DNA from: Plotosus lineatus
Taxonomy: Eukaryota > Chordata > Actinopteri > Siluriformes > Plotosidae
Assembly (NCBI GenBank): GCA_024760905.1
Contig: CM045750.1
Location: 12,062,919-12,126,918 of the forward strand
DNA length: 64,000 nt
Reading direction: 5' to 3'
Shown here: piece after piece, positions 23,330 through 55,834 of the stretch
How positions within the stretch are numbered: the first letter of the stretch is position 1
Layout: the number at the start of each line of letters is the position of its first letter
Translations under genes and position numbers: made by a program
Notes under the pieces: generated by a model
The model's database searches: none
What the model saw: only the letters and a program-made list of their open reading frames with translations
What the model was told of the DNA's origin: nothing

Positions 23330-25881
23330 TGAACTGGGAAGAAGGAGGGGCACATTTGTAAACAATGGGCGCAGCGTCATTACGTCAGCGTACTACGTAG
23401 GTACATCTAAACTCAAAATTTGACTTTTTTTTTTTTTTTTTTGGGGGGGGGGCGTAAAAGCGAAAAAAAAATGAAACGGATGAACATAAGTCGGGGAGCA
23501 TCTGTATAAACACTGTTTCTGAGACCTGCTGCAATTCTGTGTTGTGGAGTCGACCAACTGCTGGCACCTGTGAACAGGTTTTCCAGCCCAGGATGACTGG
23601 ACTACATTCCACAGTCCTGCTGTATTTCTTGGTTTTGACTCAGAAACTGTATTTTTGTTGTCACCCAACACGTTTTCTATTGGATTAAGGTCCTAGTCGG
23701 TCACTCAATAACGCCAATCTTGTTTTTGTGGAACTAAGATGTTGCCTATTTACTGGTGTGTTTGGGGTCATTGTCGTTTTGGAATCCATTTCAAGGGCAT
23801 TTCTCTTCAGCACACGGCAGCACGACCTCTTCCGATATTTTAATGTATTCAAACTGTTCCATCATCCATGGGATGCGATAAATAGGCCCAACACCGTAGT
23901 ATGAGAAACATCCCCATATCATGATGCTTGCCCCGCCGGGCTTCACTGTCTTCAGTGTATTGTGGGTTGAATTCGGTGTTTTCAGGATCGTCTCACAAAC
24001 TGGCTCGTCACCAGATCCCAAAAAGAGCAATCTTACTTTCATCAGTCCACAAAATGTTTCTCCGTTTCTCTTTCGATCGGTCATTGTGCTCTTTGGCAAA
24101 TTGTATCCTCTTCAGTACGACTTTTTTTCCAACAGTGGGACTTTGTGGGGCTTCTTGCCGATAGCTCGGCTTCAAATAGGCGTCGTCTACTTGTAACAGG
24201 ACTCACAGGTAACTTTAGACCTTCTTTGATCTTCCTGGAGCTGATTGTTGGTTGAGTCCTTGCCATGTTGGCTCTTCTTCGATTAATTTGAATGGTAGCT
24301 TTTTGCTTTCTTCCATGTCTTTCAGGTTTTGGTTGCCATTTTAAAGCATTTATGATAATTATAGCTGAGCAGCCAATCATTTTCTGTACTTCTTTATATG
24401 GTTTTCCCCTCAACAATTAACTTTTTAATCAAGGCACACTGTTCTTCTGAACAATGTCTGGAACAACCCATTTCCCTCAGAATTTCAGAGAGAAATGCTC
24501 TATGACCAACATGTACAACATTTGCTGTCTTCCTTCATCCTTCAATTTGTCCTTAAATAAGGACAATAATTGGCACCTGTTTTTCAAAGAATGAATGGCA
24601 TCACTCATTGAACTCCACAATGCTATTATTTTGAACACGCCCCTTTCACTTAGTGATTCATCTGTAGCCGCTTAATCCTAATTAGGGTTGCTGGGAGGCT
24701 GGCGCCCATCCCAGCCGACTCCTGGCGAAGACAGAGTACACCCTGGACAGCTCGCCAGGCCATCGCAGGGCGGAAACACGCTGACGGCTGTGCAGCTACT
24801 CTTTTCAAAAGTCAGTAATGGTTCTTTTATATGAAATTTACACCATAGACAATGAGAGACGTGGCCGGCCTTTGATAACCCGGTGAGCTTCACGAGGGGG
24901 ACAGTGACAACCCGTGAAAAGTGGAGCTTGAACCCCCAACCTTAGGATCAGTGATCCAGCGCCCTTTACCACCAGGCCACCACTGCCTGATTAGTGATTC
25001 GGTTACACAGAATCAGCAGCAGGTCATATGACTGTTTGGATCTGTTGGACTCAATTACTCTACTACACCTGATAGTCAATTATTTTCCATATAGAAAAAG
25101 AATTTCTACAAAAAACAGAGATTGATCAGGTTAGTGATGTCGGAGTGCTGTTATTTTGAACACAGTTGTGTGTATGTGCTTTGTAGGCTTCTTTACATGA
25201 GATCCTGGAGAAAGAAGCTCAGCTGTGGTGGGCAGGTAAAGAGTTACACTGGGACAAAAAACTACAAGATTACACTGGAAAAAATGAGAAAACAAAGATT
25301 GTTGTGAAGATCCAGAAGGTGAGCAGTGGAATTCTTCATGATTATTTCAGGACACTACATACGCCACCTTATTCATTTAACTTGAAATTTTATTACTTTT
25401 TTGGATTTATTGCCGAATCTATTGCAAGCTGTGTTTACTTTAAAAAATGTGTCATCATTGTGTGTCATATCATATGTTTATGGTTTGATTTATATTAGAG
25501 AGGCCAAGGGGCGCCAGCACGGGAGCCTGTGGTCGGTGAGGAGGAGCGCAAACAGATGATGATGCACTATTACAGGAGGCAGGAAGAACTCAAGGTAAGG
25601 CTCGTATTTAATTTAATAGTTTTCTGTTGTTTTTGGAAACTGATTGATCTTCTCTTCAAACTGCGGTTCAGGTACATTTATTTTTCACTCAATAATTCCA
25701 ATCTGAACGATGTGGCATCTTTGTTATATGTGCACTGTTCTGAGAATTGGATTCTTTGCTGTCCCTGCAGAAGCTGGATGAAGCAGATGACGATTCCTAT
25801 CTGCAGTCTGATTGGTCAGACAGACAAGCTTTAAAGAGACAATTTCAAGGACTTACAAATATCAAATGGGGCCCAAGATAA
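19436..25881 (+). CDS. cfap298: CFAP298 (C21orf59/kurly), cilia- and flagella-associated protein
   Basis: Complete gene. Coding exons 19436-19574, 21110-21277, 21365-21432, 21516-21674, 25187-25318, 25499-25594, 25771-25881; 873 nt, 290 aa plus TAA, the same length as I recall for the human protein. Start chosen at ATG 19436 because MVQLHVKRGDESQF matches the family N-terminus; two GTG codons just before it are not needed. Landmarks: LPPNMQGLTDEQI, KLKDEWEEKCVPSGG, RRNGCAPNEKMK, VCVTMEMINEALEQLRGAVM, YPMGLPPHDPIRMELENKED, EKEAQLWWAGKEL, RGQGAPAREP, YYRRQEELKKL and C-terminal NIKWGPR. CFAP298 is needed for cytoplasmic assembly of outer dynein arms and for cilia polarisation in zebrafish (established knowledge). 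All phases agree and no stop or frameshift is seen. Intron 4 (21675-25186) contains a reversed Tc1-like copy with nested insertions that ends 18 bp before exon 5. Confidence 0.97.
19726..20076 (-). mobile_element. family B SINE in cfap298 intron 1
   Basis: Minus strand: head ggcagtggtggtctagtggt, B-box-like gggttcaagcccaac-type sequence (here gggggtccaagc), body with gaaccattgttgactttc, then the L2-like tail gtgtactctgctctcacctg, ggctgggatgggcgccagcc and aagcggttacagaaaatgaa. Possible 7-bp target duplication agtgatt on both sides. Confidence 0.8.
20233..20760. other. cfap298 intron 1 with microsatellites and a pogo end fragment
   Basis: gggtagtcgccgacttacga at 20236 looks like a single terminus of a P-type pogo element. 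The interval also has a (GT)n run at 20597-20637, AT-rich stretches and a short duplication: acagtaacattattagtatt (20469) and acagtaacattattattatt (20698). Confidence 0.5.
20597..20637. repeat. (GT)n microsatellite
   Basis: About 20 uninterrupted GT dinucleotides. Confidence 0.95.
20755..20893 (-). mobile_element. family E SINE fragment
   Basis: Minus strand starts gggggcagccgtggcctaat and includes ggggaccaaaaggttgatga, matching the head of the copies at 6236-6566 and 22107-22275. Confidence 0.65.
22107..22275 (+). mobile_element. family E SINE
   Basis: Head ggggcagccgtagcttaatg contains a tRNA A-box-like sequence; ggctttgattcctgaacc is a diverged B box. Ends in cttgagcagggcacctaacc and a (GT)n run that adjoins the Tc1 copy 2. 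Confidence 0.7.
22588..23504 (-). mobile_element. pogo/Tigger-like transposon, family P copy 3, inserted in Tc1 copy 2
   Basis: Flanked by TA (22586-22587 and 23505-23506). Ends CAGGCACTCCCCGACTTACG and, inverted, CAGATGCTCCCCGACTTATG. Removing it rejoins ttcagttgta with taaacactgtttctgagacc, which is continuous in Tc1 copy 1, so the insertion is precise. An (AT)n microsatellite (about 23281-23325) lies inside. Confidence 0.9.
23791..24416 (-). pseudogene. Tc1-like transposase pseudogene in copy 2
   Basis: Two overlapping minus-strand frames: 24416-24081 reads MLRGKPYKEVQKMIGCSAII, ...RRANMARTQPTISSRKIKEG... (HTH part), and 24099-23791 reads ...LKTVKPGGASIMIWGCFSYY...GPIYRIPWMMEQFEYIKISE..., the catalytic part. 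A frameshift near 24100 separates them, and the DNDPKHTS block downstream is out of frame. Confidence 0.85.
24660..24990 (-). mobile_element. family B SINE with perfect 10-bp target duplication
   Basis: Direct repeats ttagtgattc at 24650-24659 and 24991-25000 flank it, splitting the Tc1 sequence. Minus-strand order: tRNA-like head, body, gctgtccagggtgtactctg, ggctgggatgggcgccagcc, aattaggattaagcggctac tail. Confidence 0.9.
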
Positions 25882-26500
25882 ATGTATGTTCCTGATTTTA
25901 TCACCATGTTGTGTTTTTTGCAAATATGGATGCAGTATCTGCCTATCTGTGGTGGATGAAATATAGAATTTTCCAAATTATCCCTTTTTATAAACAGATT
26001 TTTGTCTAAATTACCATCTGTTGATATTCCCCGAACATCTCTGAGCTTCCCCATCAACACGCAGAAAGAAGGATGCAACACCTTTCCTGTTTTTGTCTAT
26101 GACCCTTCCACCGGCTTGACTCTGAACCAGTGCTGCAGGAAGTTGCACCACCACCCTTACGGTTACAGAGGTCATGCAAGGGGTGTAAGCAAAAAGCAAA
26201 CAGCTTGTGTACCTTTATGTTCAGGAGGAGCTGTAGGATGATGATGATGCTCTCTCAAACCATCTCCGTGTTAGAACTTTCCCTTTTAGTTTAAATAAGA
26301 GTCACATATCTGTAGTTATTGGATTTAAATGATTTTTCATAACCCCCATCTCATTTTTGGGATTGTTAGTTCATTCATTTCATGATGTGCTCTTTTTCTG
26401 CTGTCCTCATCTAATCTGGTGGTTTCAGAAAGATAACTCAAACATAAATGTTTTTTTGCAGCGAAATAATGTACAGTATCATCATCATGCGTTCAGAGTC
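25882..26500. other. cfap298 3' UTR and intergenic sequence
   Basis: No canonical AATAAA found close to the cfap298 stop. No other gene recognised; short open frames here lack family features. Confidence 0.4.
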
Positions 26501-26504
26501 TTTT

Positions 26505-26800
26505 CTTCCCCTTCCAGGGGGTTGGACAGTGAATGATTCGCACGTTTTGATTTGGCATCGGTTTTTATGTTGGATGCCCTTCCTGACTCAACCCTTTTTA
26601 ACAAAAGAGAGAAACACGCTGACGGTTTTGCAGCTACTCGTTTTTTTTTTGTTTTTTTTAAACAAACGTCAGCAATGGTTCTTTTACATGCCTCTTACCA
26701 TAGACAGTGTGAGAGACATGGCCCACCTTTGATAACCCAGTTAGCTGCACTGGGTTGGGGGGTGTTGGACACAGTGACAACCTTGTGTAGAGTGGGGATC
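26505..26800 (-). mobile_element. family A SINE, diverged
   Basis: Minus strand: body with gttagctgcactggg inverted, gaaccattgctgacg and tgtttct-type sequence, then tgatggcatccaac-like and gcgaatcattcac tail. The last tail part (tggcgacccctg) is degraded to ttggacagtg. Confidence 0.6.
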
Positions 26801-26821
26801 ACAGTCCGAATTTTGTCAGTA

Positions 26822-27535
26822 CAGTGGTACCTCACCTTACGAAATTAATCCGTTCCAGAGCTTTTTTCGTAACCTGCATTTTTCGTAAGTTGAACCACAT
26901 TTTAAGGCTCCCAATACTACCCCCTGAACCCTTTAAAAATTATAAGAGCATACCTTTTAAGACCTCCTTCTGTTTCAAATATTGTACCGATGGGAGACAG
27001 GTTTGGCTGTATTCCTTTGTAATATCACTTGAGCCTGTTTCTTCTCCTCCGCGCGTTGATCATGTCTTCTTAGCAGAGTTATAATCTTACAAATGTTTAT
27101 GGAAGGTTAAAAGCCTGAGTTAAGAAATAAAGCATCAAACAACCGTAACTCTGTCCTTTACACGAAAAGCATCATGGTGGATTCAGCTCCATAATAGGCA
27201 ATGGGACGTAGCTGCGTCATTCCTCCTAGGCAATGGGATCCCTGTCCAAGACGGCGTCAGGTGGACCTGTCCAAAATGGCGCTCAAGTGAAGGCAACATG
27301 AATGACAGCTCAGTTGTTAGCCAATGGGAGGCCAGCGGGGTGGGATGTTTGAATGTCATTGATGGGAGAGCAGCTCGTGCATTGTCTCAATGTTTGAATG
27401 GCGAGTTTGAATTTTTAAGATGGCGCTTTCGTAACGTGGCCTTGTTTTGTATCCAGAGACAAAAATTTTCGTAAAATGCTTTTCGTAACCTGAATTTTTC
27501 TTTTCGTGAGACTTTCGTAAAGTGAGGTACCACTG
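26822..27535. mobile_element. pogo-like transposon, family Q copy 1
   Basis: Flanked by TA (26820-26821 and 27536-27537). Ends CAGTGGTACCTCACCTTACG and, inverted, CAGTGGTACCTCACTTTACG, one mismatch in 20. Interior includes ggctcccaatactacccc and ccaatgggaggccagcgggg, shared with the copy at 31972. No open reading frame. Confidence 0.85.
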
Positions 27536-28116
27536 TACTGAGAAAAAAAAAATCCAGTTAACTTGATTAAATTCCAGCAAAATCACACTTTCAACAAATA
27601 GAGAATTGAATAGGATTCGGTGAAATCACTTTGTTCACACTTATGTAGCAAAGTCACAATTTTGTAGTGGTATCAGAATGCATAAGGAGAACTATATCGT
27701 TCATATATCCCACAATGCATTGCAAAATGTAGGATACGGTCAACTACAGCGTCAATGAATCCTGCAAGTATACAGGTTGTTTTGTAAAAGCAAGCGGAGA
27801 TTATAAATCTATTTCTGTGTTTTTCAGATAATTAAATACAAACATCCATTGTTGGCCTGACAAAAGACTTGCCACATGTTATATTCAAGCTTAAATGGCT
27901 TGGTGGCCATCAAGAATCCTGATCCTGAAAATCTTTTGCAATTATCTTAATGATTCGACCTATTTGCTGGATCACTTTGGGGTCATGATGAGGCTGGTGC
28001 CTTTCACCCTGAATGTACATGTGTTCGGACTGTGGGAAGAAAGTAGATTACCTGTAGACATCCCGTACGGGCACAGCGGAGACCAGACAAACCACACAGA
28101 ACTGGCCTCAGGAAGC

Positions 28117-28283
28117 ATTTATTTTCTAAACCGTTTAGCCCTAATTAGGGTCACGGGGAGGCTGGCATCCATTTCAGCTGAGGATGGGGTCCACCCTGGA
28201 CAGTTCGCCAGGCCATTGCAGGGCAAAAACAAACATTCCCACTTACTCTCACATCTAGGGGAGATTTGGAACATAATTATCAT

Positions 28284-28323
<40 letters not shown>

Positions 28324-28470
28324 TTCTATTGCGCATGTTTTTTGGACTTTGGGAGGAAACTGGACTACCCGGAAGGAACCCACACAAGCACAGGGAGAAC
28401 ATGCCAACTTCACACAGCCGAGCTGGGAATTGAACCCAGGCCTTGCCTCACAGCAAGATGGCCTGGGTTG
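28117..28470 (-). mobile_element. family C element, nearly full length
   Basis: Minus strand from 28470: ttcaattcccagctcg (B-box region), gttggcatgttctccctgtg, gggttccttccgggtagtcc, (AT)n interruption at 28286-28318, then gccctgcaatggcctggcga, actgtccagggtggacccc and ctaattagggctaaacggtt. This copy shows that the head of family C and the tail of family B belong to one element type. Confidence 0.7.
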
Positions 28471-28614
28471 GCAAGTGTCTTTACATATCTGGGCACTTGT
28501 AAAAAAATTTCAAAGATAAACGTGCGAAATAAAAAGTTATTGATAACAAAAGATGGCTTTTATAGAGATTTAATATTTATTAAAGTACATTTATGCAGTA
28601 TTAAATAATTAATA

Positions 28615-28620
28615 TTTATT
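28615..28620 (-). terminator. eva1c: candidate poly(A) signal of eva1c
   Basis: AATAAA on the minus strand 85 nt beyond the eva1c stop; another AATAAA lies at 28576-28581. Confidence 0.4.
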
Positions 28621-28704
28621 ATTTAGCATGCAGGGAATTGTGAAAGGCACAAATAATAAAAGTTTGTTTGAGGACCACACAGTGATCGGGTAAGTCAGCG
28701 TGCC

Positions 28705-51356
<22,652 letters not shown>

Positions 51357-51900
51357 GTTCCTCAGTGATCTCAGATCTTCTATTAAATCCCACTAAGCCA
51401 TAGGAGTAATTCTGCCAGAATACCCAATAGATGAGAAGATCTGTGTTCAGCTGGTTGATTTTTTTTTTTTTTTTTAAATATCCTGTCCTGTATGATCAGG
51501 CCTAAAACAACCTTCCTCTATTTCAGCTTCGGTAAATTCTGGCTCGGTTCAAATGGACTGTTTTAGGGAATTCAAGCAAACCGTCAGATCAGGGCGTAAA
51601 AGAGCCGCGGATGACACCGAGACACGTGTTTCGAAAGAACCCAGTCCCGGTGTGAGAGAATAACAAGTGCGCAACAAGTGTACCGTGTGGGGGAAAAGTC
51701 GGGTCCCAGCGGGTCAGGTGCTCTTCATCAAGTGTTCTGCGGCTTTTCCAGTCACGGCAGCTGTGGGCTCACTCCGATGGCCCAGGTATCGGATTAAATC
51801 GTGTCACTTGTGTATTTATTCAGGGAAATAACATAACTCTCGGCTGACTGCTGGAGGGGGCGTGGCACCGACTGCCTCTCATGATTATAGGCTAAAGTGA
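51357..51900 (-). promoter_or_regulatory. eva1c: eva1c 5' UTR and probable promoter region
   Basis: The region just upstream of the eva1c ATG on the minus strand has local CpG enrichment (51590-51720: gggcgtaaaagagccgcgga, caccgagacacgtg, tgcgcaac, agtcgggtcccagcg) against AT-rich surroundings. No TATA box or transcription start can be fixed. Confidence 0.4.
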
Positions 51901-52120
51901 AGTACGAATATTTGCATAAAACAACCTCGCAGTCCCCGCCCCCTGTCCATATTGTCTATAATAAATCCTTTACAGATTATTTAATACTGTGACATGAATT
52001 AATGCTATCGGTTGGTTTAGAGTTTTTATGTTTTTATAAAAATGGCACACTGACATCATTATCTTAATTTTTGAATAATTCATTCAGTTTCACTTATACC
52101 GGATATAAAAAAAATAATAA

Positions 52121-52122
52121 CC

Positions 52123-52203
<81 letters not shown>
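52121..52203. repeat. (CTAT)n-(AT)n microsatellite
   Basis: About nine ctat units followed by about 24 AT units. Confidence 0.95.
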
Positions 52204-52207
<4 letters not shown>

Positions 52208-52851
52208 CAAGTTTCATCCCCACATGGTGAAATATTGTATACACTAATATTTTCCAGTGACTGTGAGTGAAGGGTTCTGCATGGCAGTATGACATAATAT
52301 TTTATATGATGTCCATCATGGAAACACTCATAACCTACCCTGTTAATTTCAGTATAAAAGCCCCTTCCATCCTGTTCCTTTCCATTAAAATTACAGAATG
52401 AAAACTGAATTTATGGGAATATAAGCTCTGATCCTTCAACATTTTAAATCATGTGCAGGAATAGTGAGTAGATGTTTACAAAGATCTACTACAAACAGAT
52501 TATATTGAGTATAAATAACCAATTTTAAATGTATACTATATTATATTAATTATTTTGAAAATGTTTAGGATGTGGTGTATTTATCTTTTTTATGATTTTT
52601 CATGCTATTTTGTTAAAGTTTATGTCAGATTATGTGGAAATATGTTCTTTGCAAATTTTGACGTTACAACAATAAACTTTTCACATTATAATGTGACACT
52701 GATTTTATTTTAACTTGTAAATACAGTACACAGCCGTAGGGTTTCCAGGCTTCAGGATTATTTATTTATTTATTTCTGGAGTCAGTCCTGTAAAATATGA
52801 AGGTGAGATCTACAAGAACCTTTTGACTGCAGTAAATTTTATACATATGTA

Positions 52852-52898
<47 letters not shown>

Positions 52899-52967
52899 AT
52901 GAAACATTAAGACCACTTTAAATATATACTCCTAGTATAAGTGGTCATTTACTTTCTCTATGGCTGT

Positions 52968-52968
<1 letters not shown>

Positions 52969-53033
<65 letters not shown>
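52969..53033. repeat. (TG)n(AG)n microsatellite
   Basis: TG dinucleotides passing directly into AG dinucleotides. Confidence 0.93.
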
Positions 53034-53036
<3 letters not shown>

Positions 53037-53137
53037 CATATGTATTAAAATGAATTATTTCAATATGTAAATAAATTATTGACATATGTACTGTATATAA
53101 TTATTTTGGTATTTTAGAGGGATAGTGAGTATATACA

Positions 53138-53465
53138 GCGGCGTAGTGGTTAGCATGTCCGCCTCACAGTAAGAAGGCCTGGGTTCGATTCCTGGGCCTG
53201 GGGGTTTCTATGTGGAGTTTGCATGTTCTCCCCATGCTTGCGTGGGTTTCCTCCGGGTGCTCCGGTTTCCTCCCACAATCCAAAGACATGCACAGTAGGC
53301 TAATTGGCCGTTCTAAATTGCCCGTAGGGTCGCATCGTAGAGAAGGCAATGGCAAACCACTGCACTAATCCTGCCAAGAAAACCTCCATGAAGAAGATGA
53401 TAACCAGGGCGTTATCCTTCATAGCGGGTTGCCAATGGTCGTCCTACAACTCAGGCACAAGATAG
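53138..53465 (+). mobile_element. family C SINE
   Basis: cggcgtagtggttagcatgt (A box), gggttcgattcctgg (B box), gtggagtttgcatgttctcc, ggtttcctcccacaatccaa, aattgcccgtagg; then a distinct 3' part gaaggcaatggcaaaccact and atcctgccaagaaaacctcc. Confidence 0.82.
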
Positions 53466-53469
53466 ATAA

Positions 53470-53690
53470 ATAGATGGTGAGTATATTGGTAGTAGGATGC
53501 TGAGGTTGGAACTACCAGGCAGAAGGCCTAGAGGAAGACCAAAAAGAAGATTTATGGATGTGGTGAAGGACATGAAGGTAGTTGAAGTAAGAGTAGAAGA
53601 TGCAGAGGATAGGGCGAGATGGAGGCAGATGGTTCGCTGTGGGGACCCCTGAAGGGAAAAGCTGAAAGGGAAAGAAGGAGAAGAAGATGG
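53470..53690 (+). pseudogene. RTE LINE 3' fragment
   Basis: Begins ggtgagtatattggtagtag and encodes with breaks ..RMLRLELPGRRPRGRPKRRF.., ending ttcgctgtggggacccctga and agctgaaaggga. Same family as 54003-55359. Confidence 0.8.
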
Positions 53691-53692
53691 TT

Positions 53693-54001
53693 GGGTGGAA
53701 CAGTGGTGCAGTGGTTATCACATCTGCAGCACAGCAAGAAAGTCTGGGCTCAAGTCGAGGAGTTTGTGTGGGTTTCCTCTGGGTATTCCGGTTTCTTCCC
53801 ACAGCCCAAGAATATGCACATTGGGCTGATTGTCTGTTTAAAATCACCCCTAGGTGTGAGTGTGATTGGTTGTATATGTGCTGCCCTGCAATAATCTGGT
53901 GAGCTGTTCAGGGTGTGCTTCGCTAGCATTCAGAGTCAGTTGAGATGGACACCAGCCTACGGGCGACCCTAATTAGAGTTAAGTGGCTGAGAAAACGAAT
54001 G
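53693..54001 (+). mobile_element. family C element
   Basis: ggtggaacagtggtgcagtg head, ttgtgtgggtttcctctggg, tattccggtttcttcccaca, ctgccctgcaataatctggt, gctgttcagggtgtgcttcg and cctaattagagttaagtggc end with gaatgaatgact. Confidence 0.75.
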
Positions 54002-54002
54002 A

Positions 54003-55359
54003 ATGACTGAATCTTCTTCTTCTTTTACTTTCGGCTTTTCCCTTCAGGGGTCGCCACAGCAAATCATCCGCCTCCACCTCACCCTGTCCTCCGCATCTTC
54101 TTTTCTGACTCCAACGACCTTCATGTCTTCCTTCATCACATCCATAAATCTCTTCTTTGGTCTTCCTCGAGGCCTTCTGCCTGGTAGTTCCAACCTCAGC
54201 ATCCCACTGCCAATATACTCACTATCCCTCCTCTGTACATGTCCAAACCATCTCAATCTAGCCTCTCTGACTTTGTCTCCAAAACATCTTACGTGGGCTG
54301 TCCCTCTGATATACTCATTTCTGATCCTATCCATCCTCGTTACTTCCAGAGAGAACCTCAACATTTTCATCTCCGCTACCTCCAGCTCTGCCTCCTGCCT
54401 TTTCCTCAGCACCACTGTTTCTAAGCCATACAACATCGCTGGCCTCACCACCGTCTTGTACACTTTTCCCTTCATTCTTGCTGACACTCTCCTATCGCAC
54501 ATCACACCGGAGATTTTTCTCCAACCATTCCAGCCTGCCTGCACACGCTTCTTCACCTCTTTTCCACACTCTCCATTGCTCTGGATTGTTGAGCCTAAGT
54601 ACTTAAAATCCTCCACCTTCGTTATCTCTGCTCCCTGTAACATCACCATTCCTCCTGGGTCCTTCTCATTCACACACATGTATTCTGATTTTCTGAGGCT
54701 AACCTTCATTCCTCTCCTTTCCAGGGCATACCTCCACCTCTCTAGATTTTCCTGCACTTGTTCTCTGCTCTCACTACAGATCACAATGTCATCTGCAAAC
54801 ATCATAGTCCATGGAGATTCTTGTCTCACCTCGTCTGTCAGCCTGTCCATCACCATAGCAAACAAGAAGGGGCTCAGAGCTGACCCTTGATGCAGTCCCA
54901 CCTCCACCTTGAATTAGTCGGTCACACCGACAGCACACCTCACCACTGTCTTACATCTCTCATACATGTCCTGCACCACTCTAACATACTTCTCTGCCAC
55001 TCCAGACTTCCTCATGCAATACCACAGTTCTTCTCTTGGCACCCTGTCATATGCTTTTTCCAGATCCACAAAGGCACAATGTAGCTCCCTCTGACCTTCT
55101 CTGTATTTCTCTATTAACATCCTCAAAGCAAACATTGCATCTATGGTGCTCTTTCTTGGCATGAAACCAAACTGTTGTTCACAAATGCTGACCTCTGCCC
55201 TTAGTCTAGCTTCCACTATTCTTTCCCATAACTTCATCGCATGGCTCATCAACTTTATCCCTCTGTAGTTGCTGCAACTCTGCACGTCTCCCTTGTTCTT
55301 AAAAATGGGCACCAGCACACTTCTCCTCCACTCCTCCGGCATCTGCTCACTCTCCAGTG
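54003..55359 (-). pseudogene. RTE LINE, 5'-truncated, RT nearly open
   Basis: One long minus-strand frame from 55342 to 54044 with a single in-frame TAA (54914-54916 region, in TD-stop-FKVEVG). RT motifs in order: [56 protein letters not shown] (motif A, catalytic Asp), LHQGSALSPFLFAMVMDRL (motif B), MMFADDIVICSES (FADD, motif C), FKYLGSTIQ; then the C-terminal CDRRVSARMKGKVYKTVVR and ARLRWFGHVQRRDSEYIG. The endonuclease domain is absent. The 3' tail gtggcgacccctgaagggaa then gccgaaagtaaaag ends at 54003. Its good preservation suggests recent activity. Confidence 0.9.
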
Positions 55360-55534
55360 TGAATGAATGAATGAATGAATGAAAATATTATGGATGTTAA
55401 AATAACACACTAATATTTATTAATTATTCACAGAAAAAATAACATGGTAAATAATTAAGTCTGATCAGTTCCATTCCTGGCACTGACCCCGTCCCATTCT
55501 GACCACAGTGCTTGTGTAAAATGGAGGGAGATGA

Positions 55535-55780
55535 GAGCAAGCTGCTTGGGCCCAGTGAATGTAATATTCTCTCTGTGCTTGTGTGCTTTCCTCCAGGAAC
55601 GCCATTTTCCTCCAAAGACATGCACATTAGGCTAATTGGCTGGTCCAAATTGGGTGTGACTGTGTTTCTCTGTTATGGTCTCATGAGCTGTTCAAAATAT
55701 ACCTTGCCTTGATCCCAGTGTTGATTGAGATGGTCTCCAGACCCATCCCAATCCAAATAAGAGTAAGGGGTTCAGTTACT
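55535..55780 (+). mobile_element. family C element, degraded
   Basis: ctctctgtgcttgtgtgctt, ccattttcctccaaagacat, gcacattaggctaattggct, ctcatgagctgttcaaaata and agagtaaggggttcagttac. Confidence 0.6.
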
Positions 55781-55834
55781 GAGTCATCATTCATATACTG
55801 TAATCACTATCACACAAGGATGACCATCTGGAAT

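Larger units (their letters stand above)
22303..25168 (-). mobile_element. Tc1-like transposon copy 2, reversed, carrying two nested insertions
   Basis: Reverse complement of the element at 16628-18427. The end facing cfap298 exon 5 carries ttattttgaacacagttg (25151-25168), three transitions from the expected terminus. Inner direct repeat at about 24629 (ctattattttgaacacgccc). A pogo-like element (22588-23504) and a family B SINE (24660-24990) have inserted into it. The far terminal repeat is missing, replaced by a (GT)n run at 22265-22302. Confidence 0.88.
51901..53137. other. intergenic eva1c-mis18a, AT-rich with microsatellites
   Basis: Contains an octamer-like atttgcat at 51909-51916, (CTAT)n-(AT)n at 52121-52203, (AC)n at 52858-52896 and (TG)n(AG)n at 52969-53033. 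No gene recognised. Confidence 0.6.

Noticed and set aside
54003..54890. Plus-strand 295-aa open frame
   Set aside because: Antisense shadow of the RTE reverse transcriptase, which has RT motifs on the minus strand.
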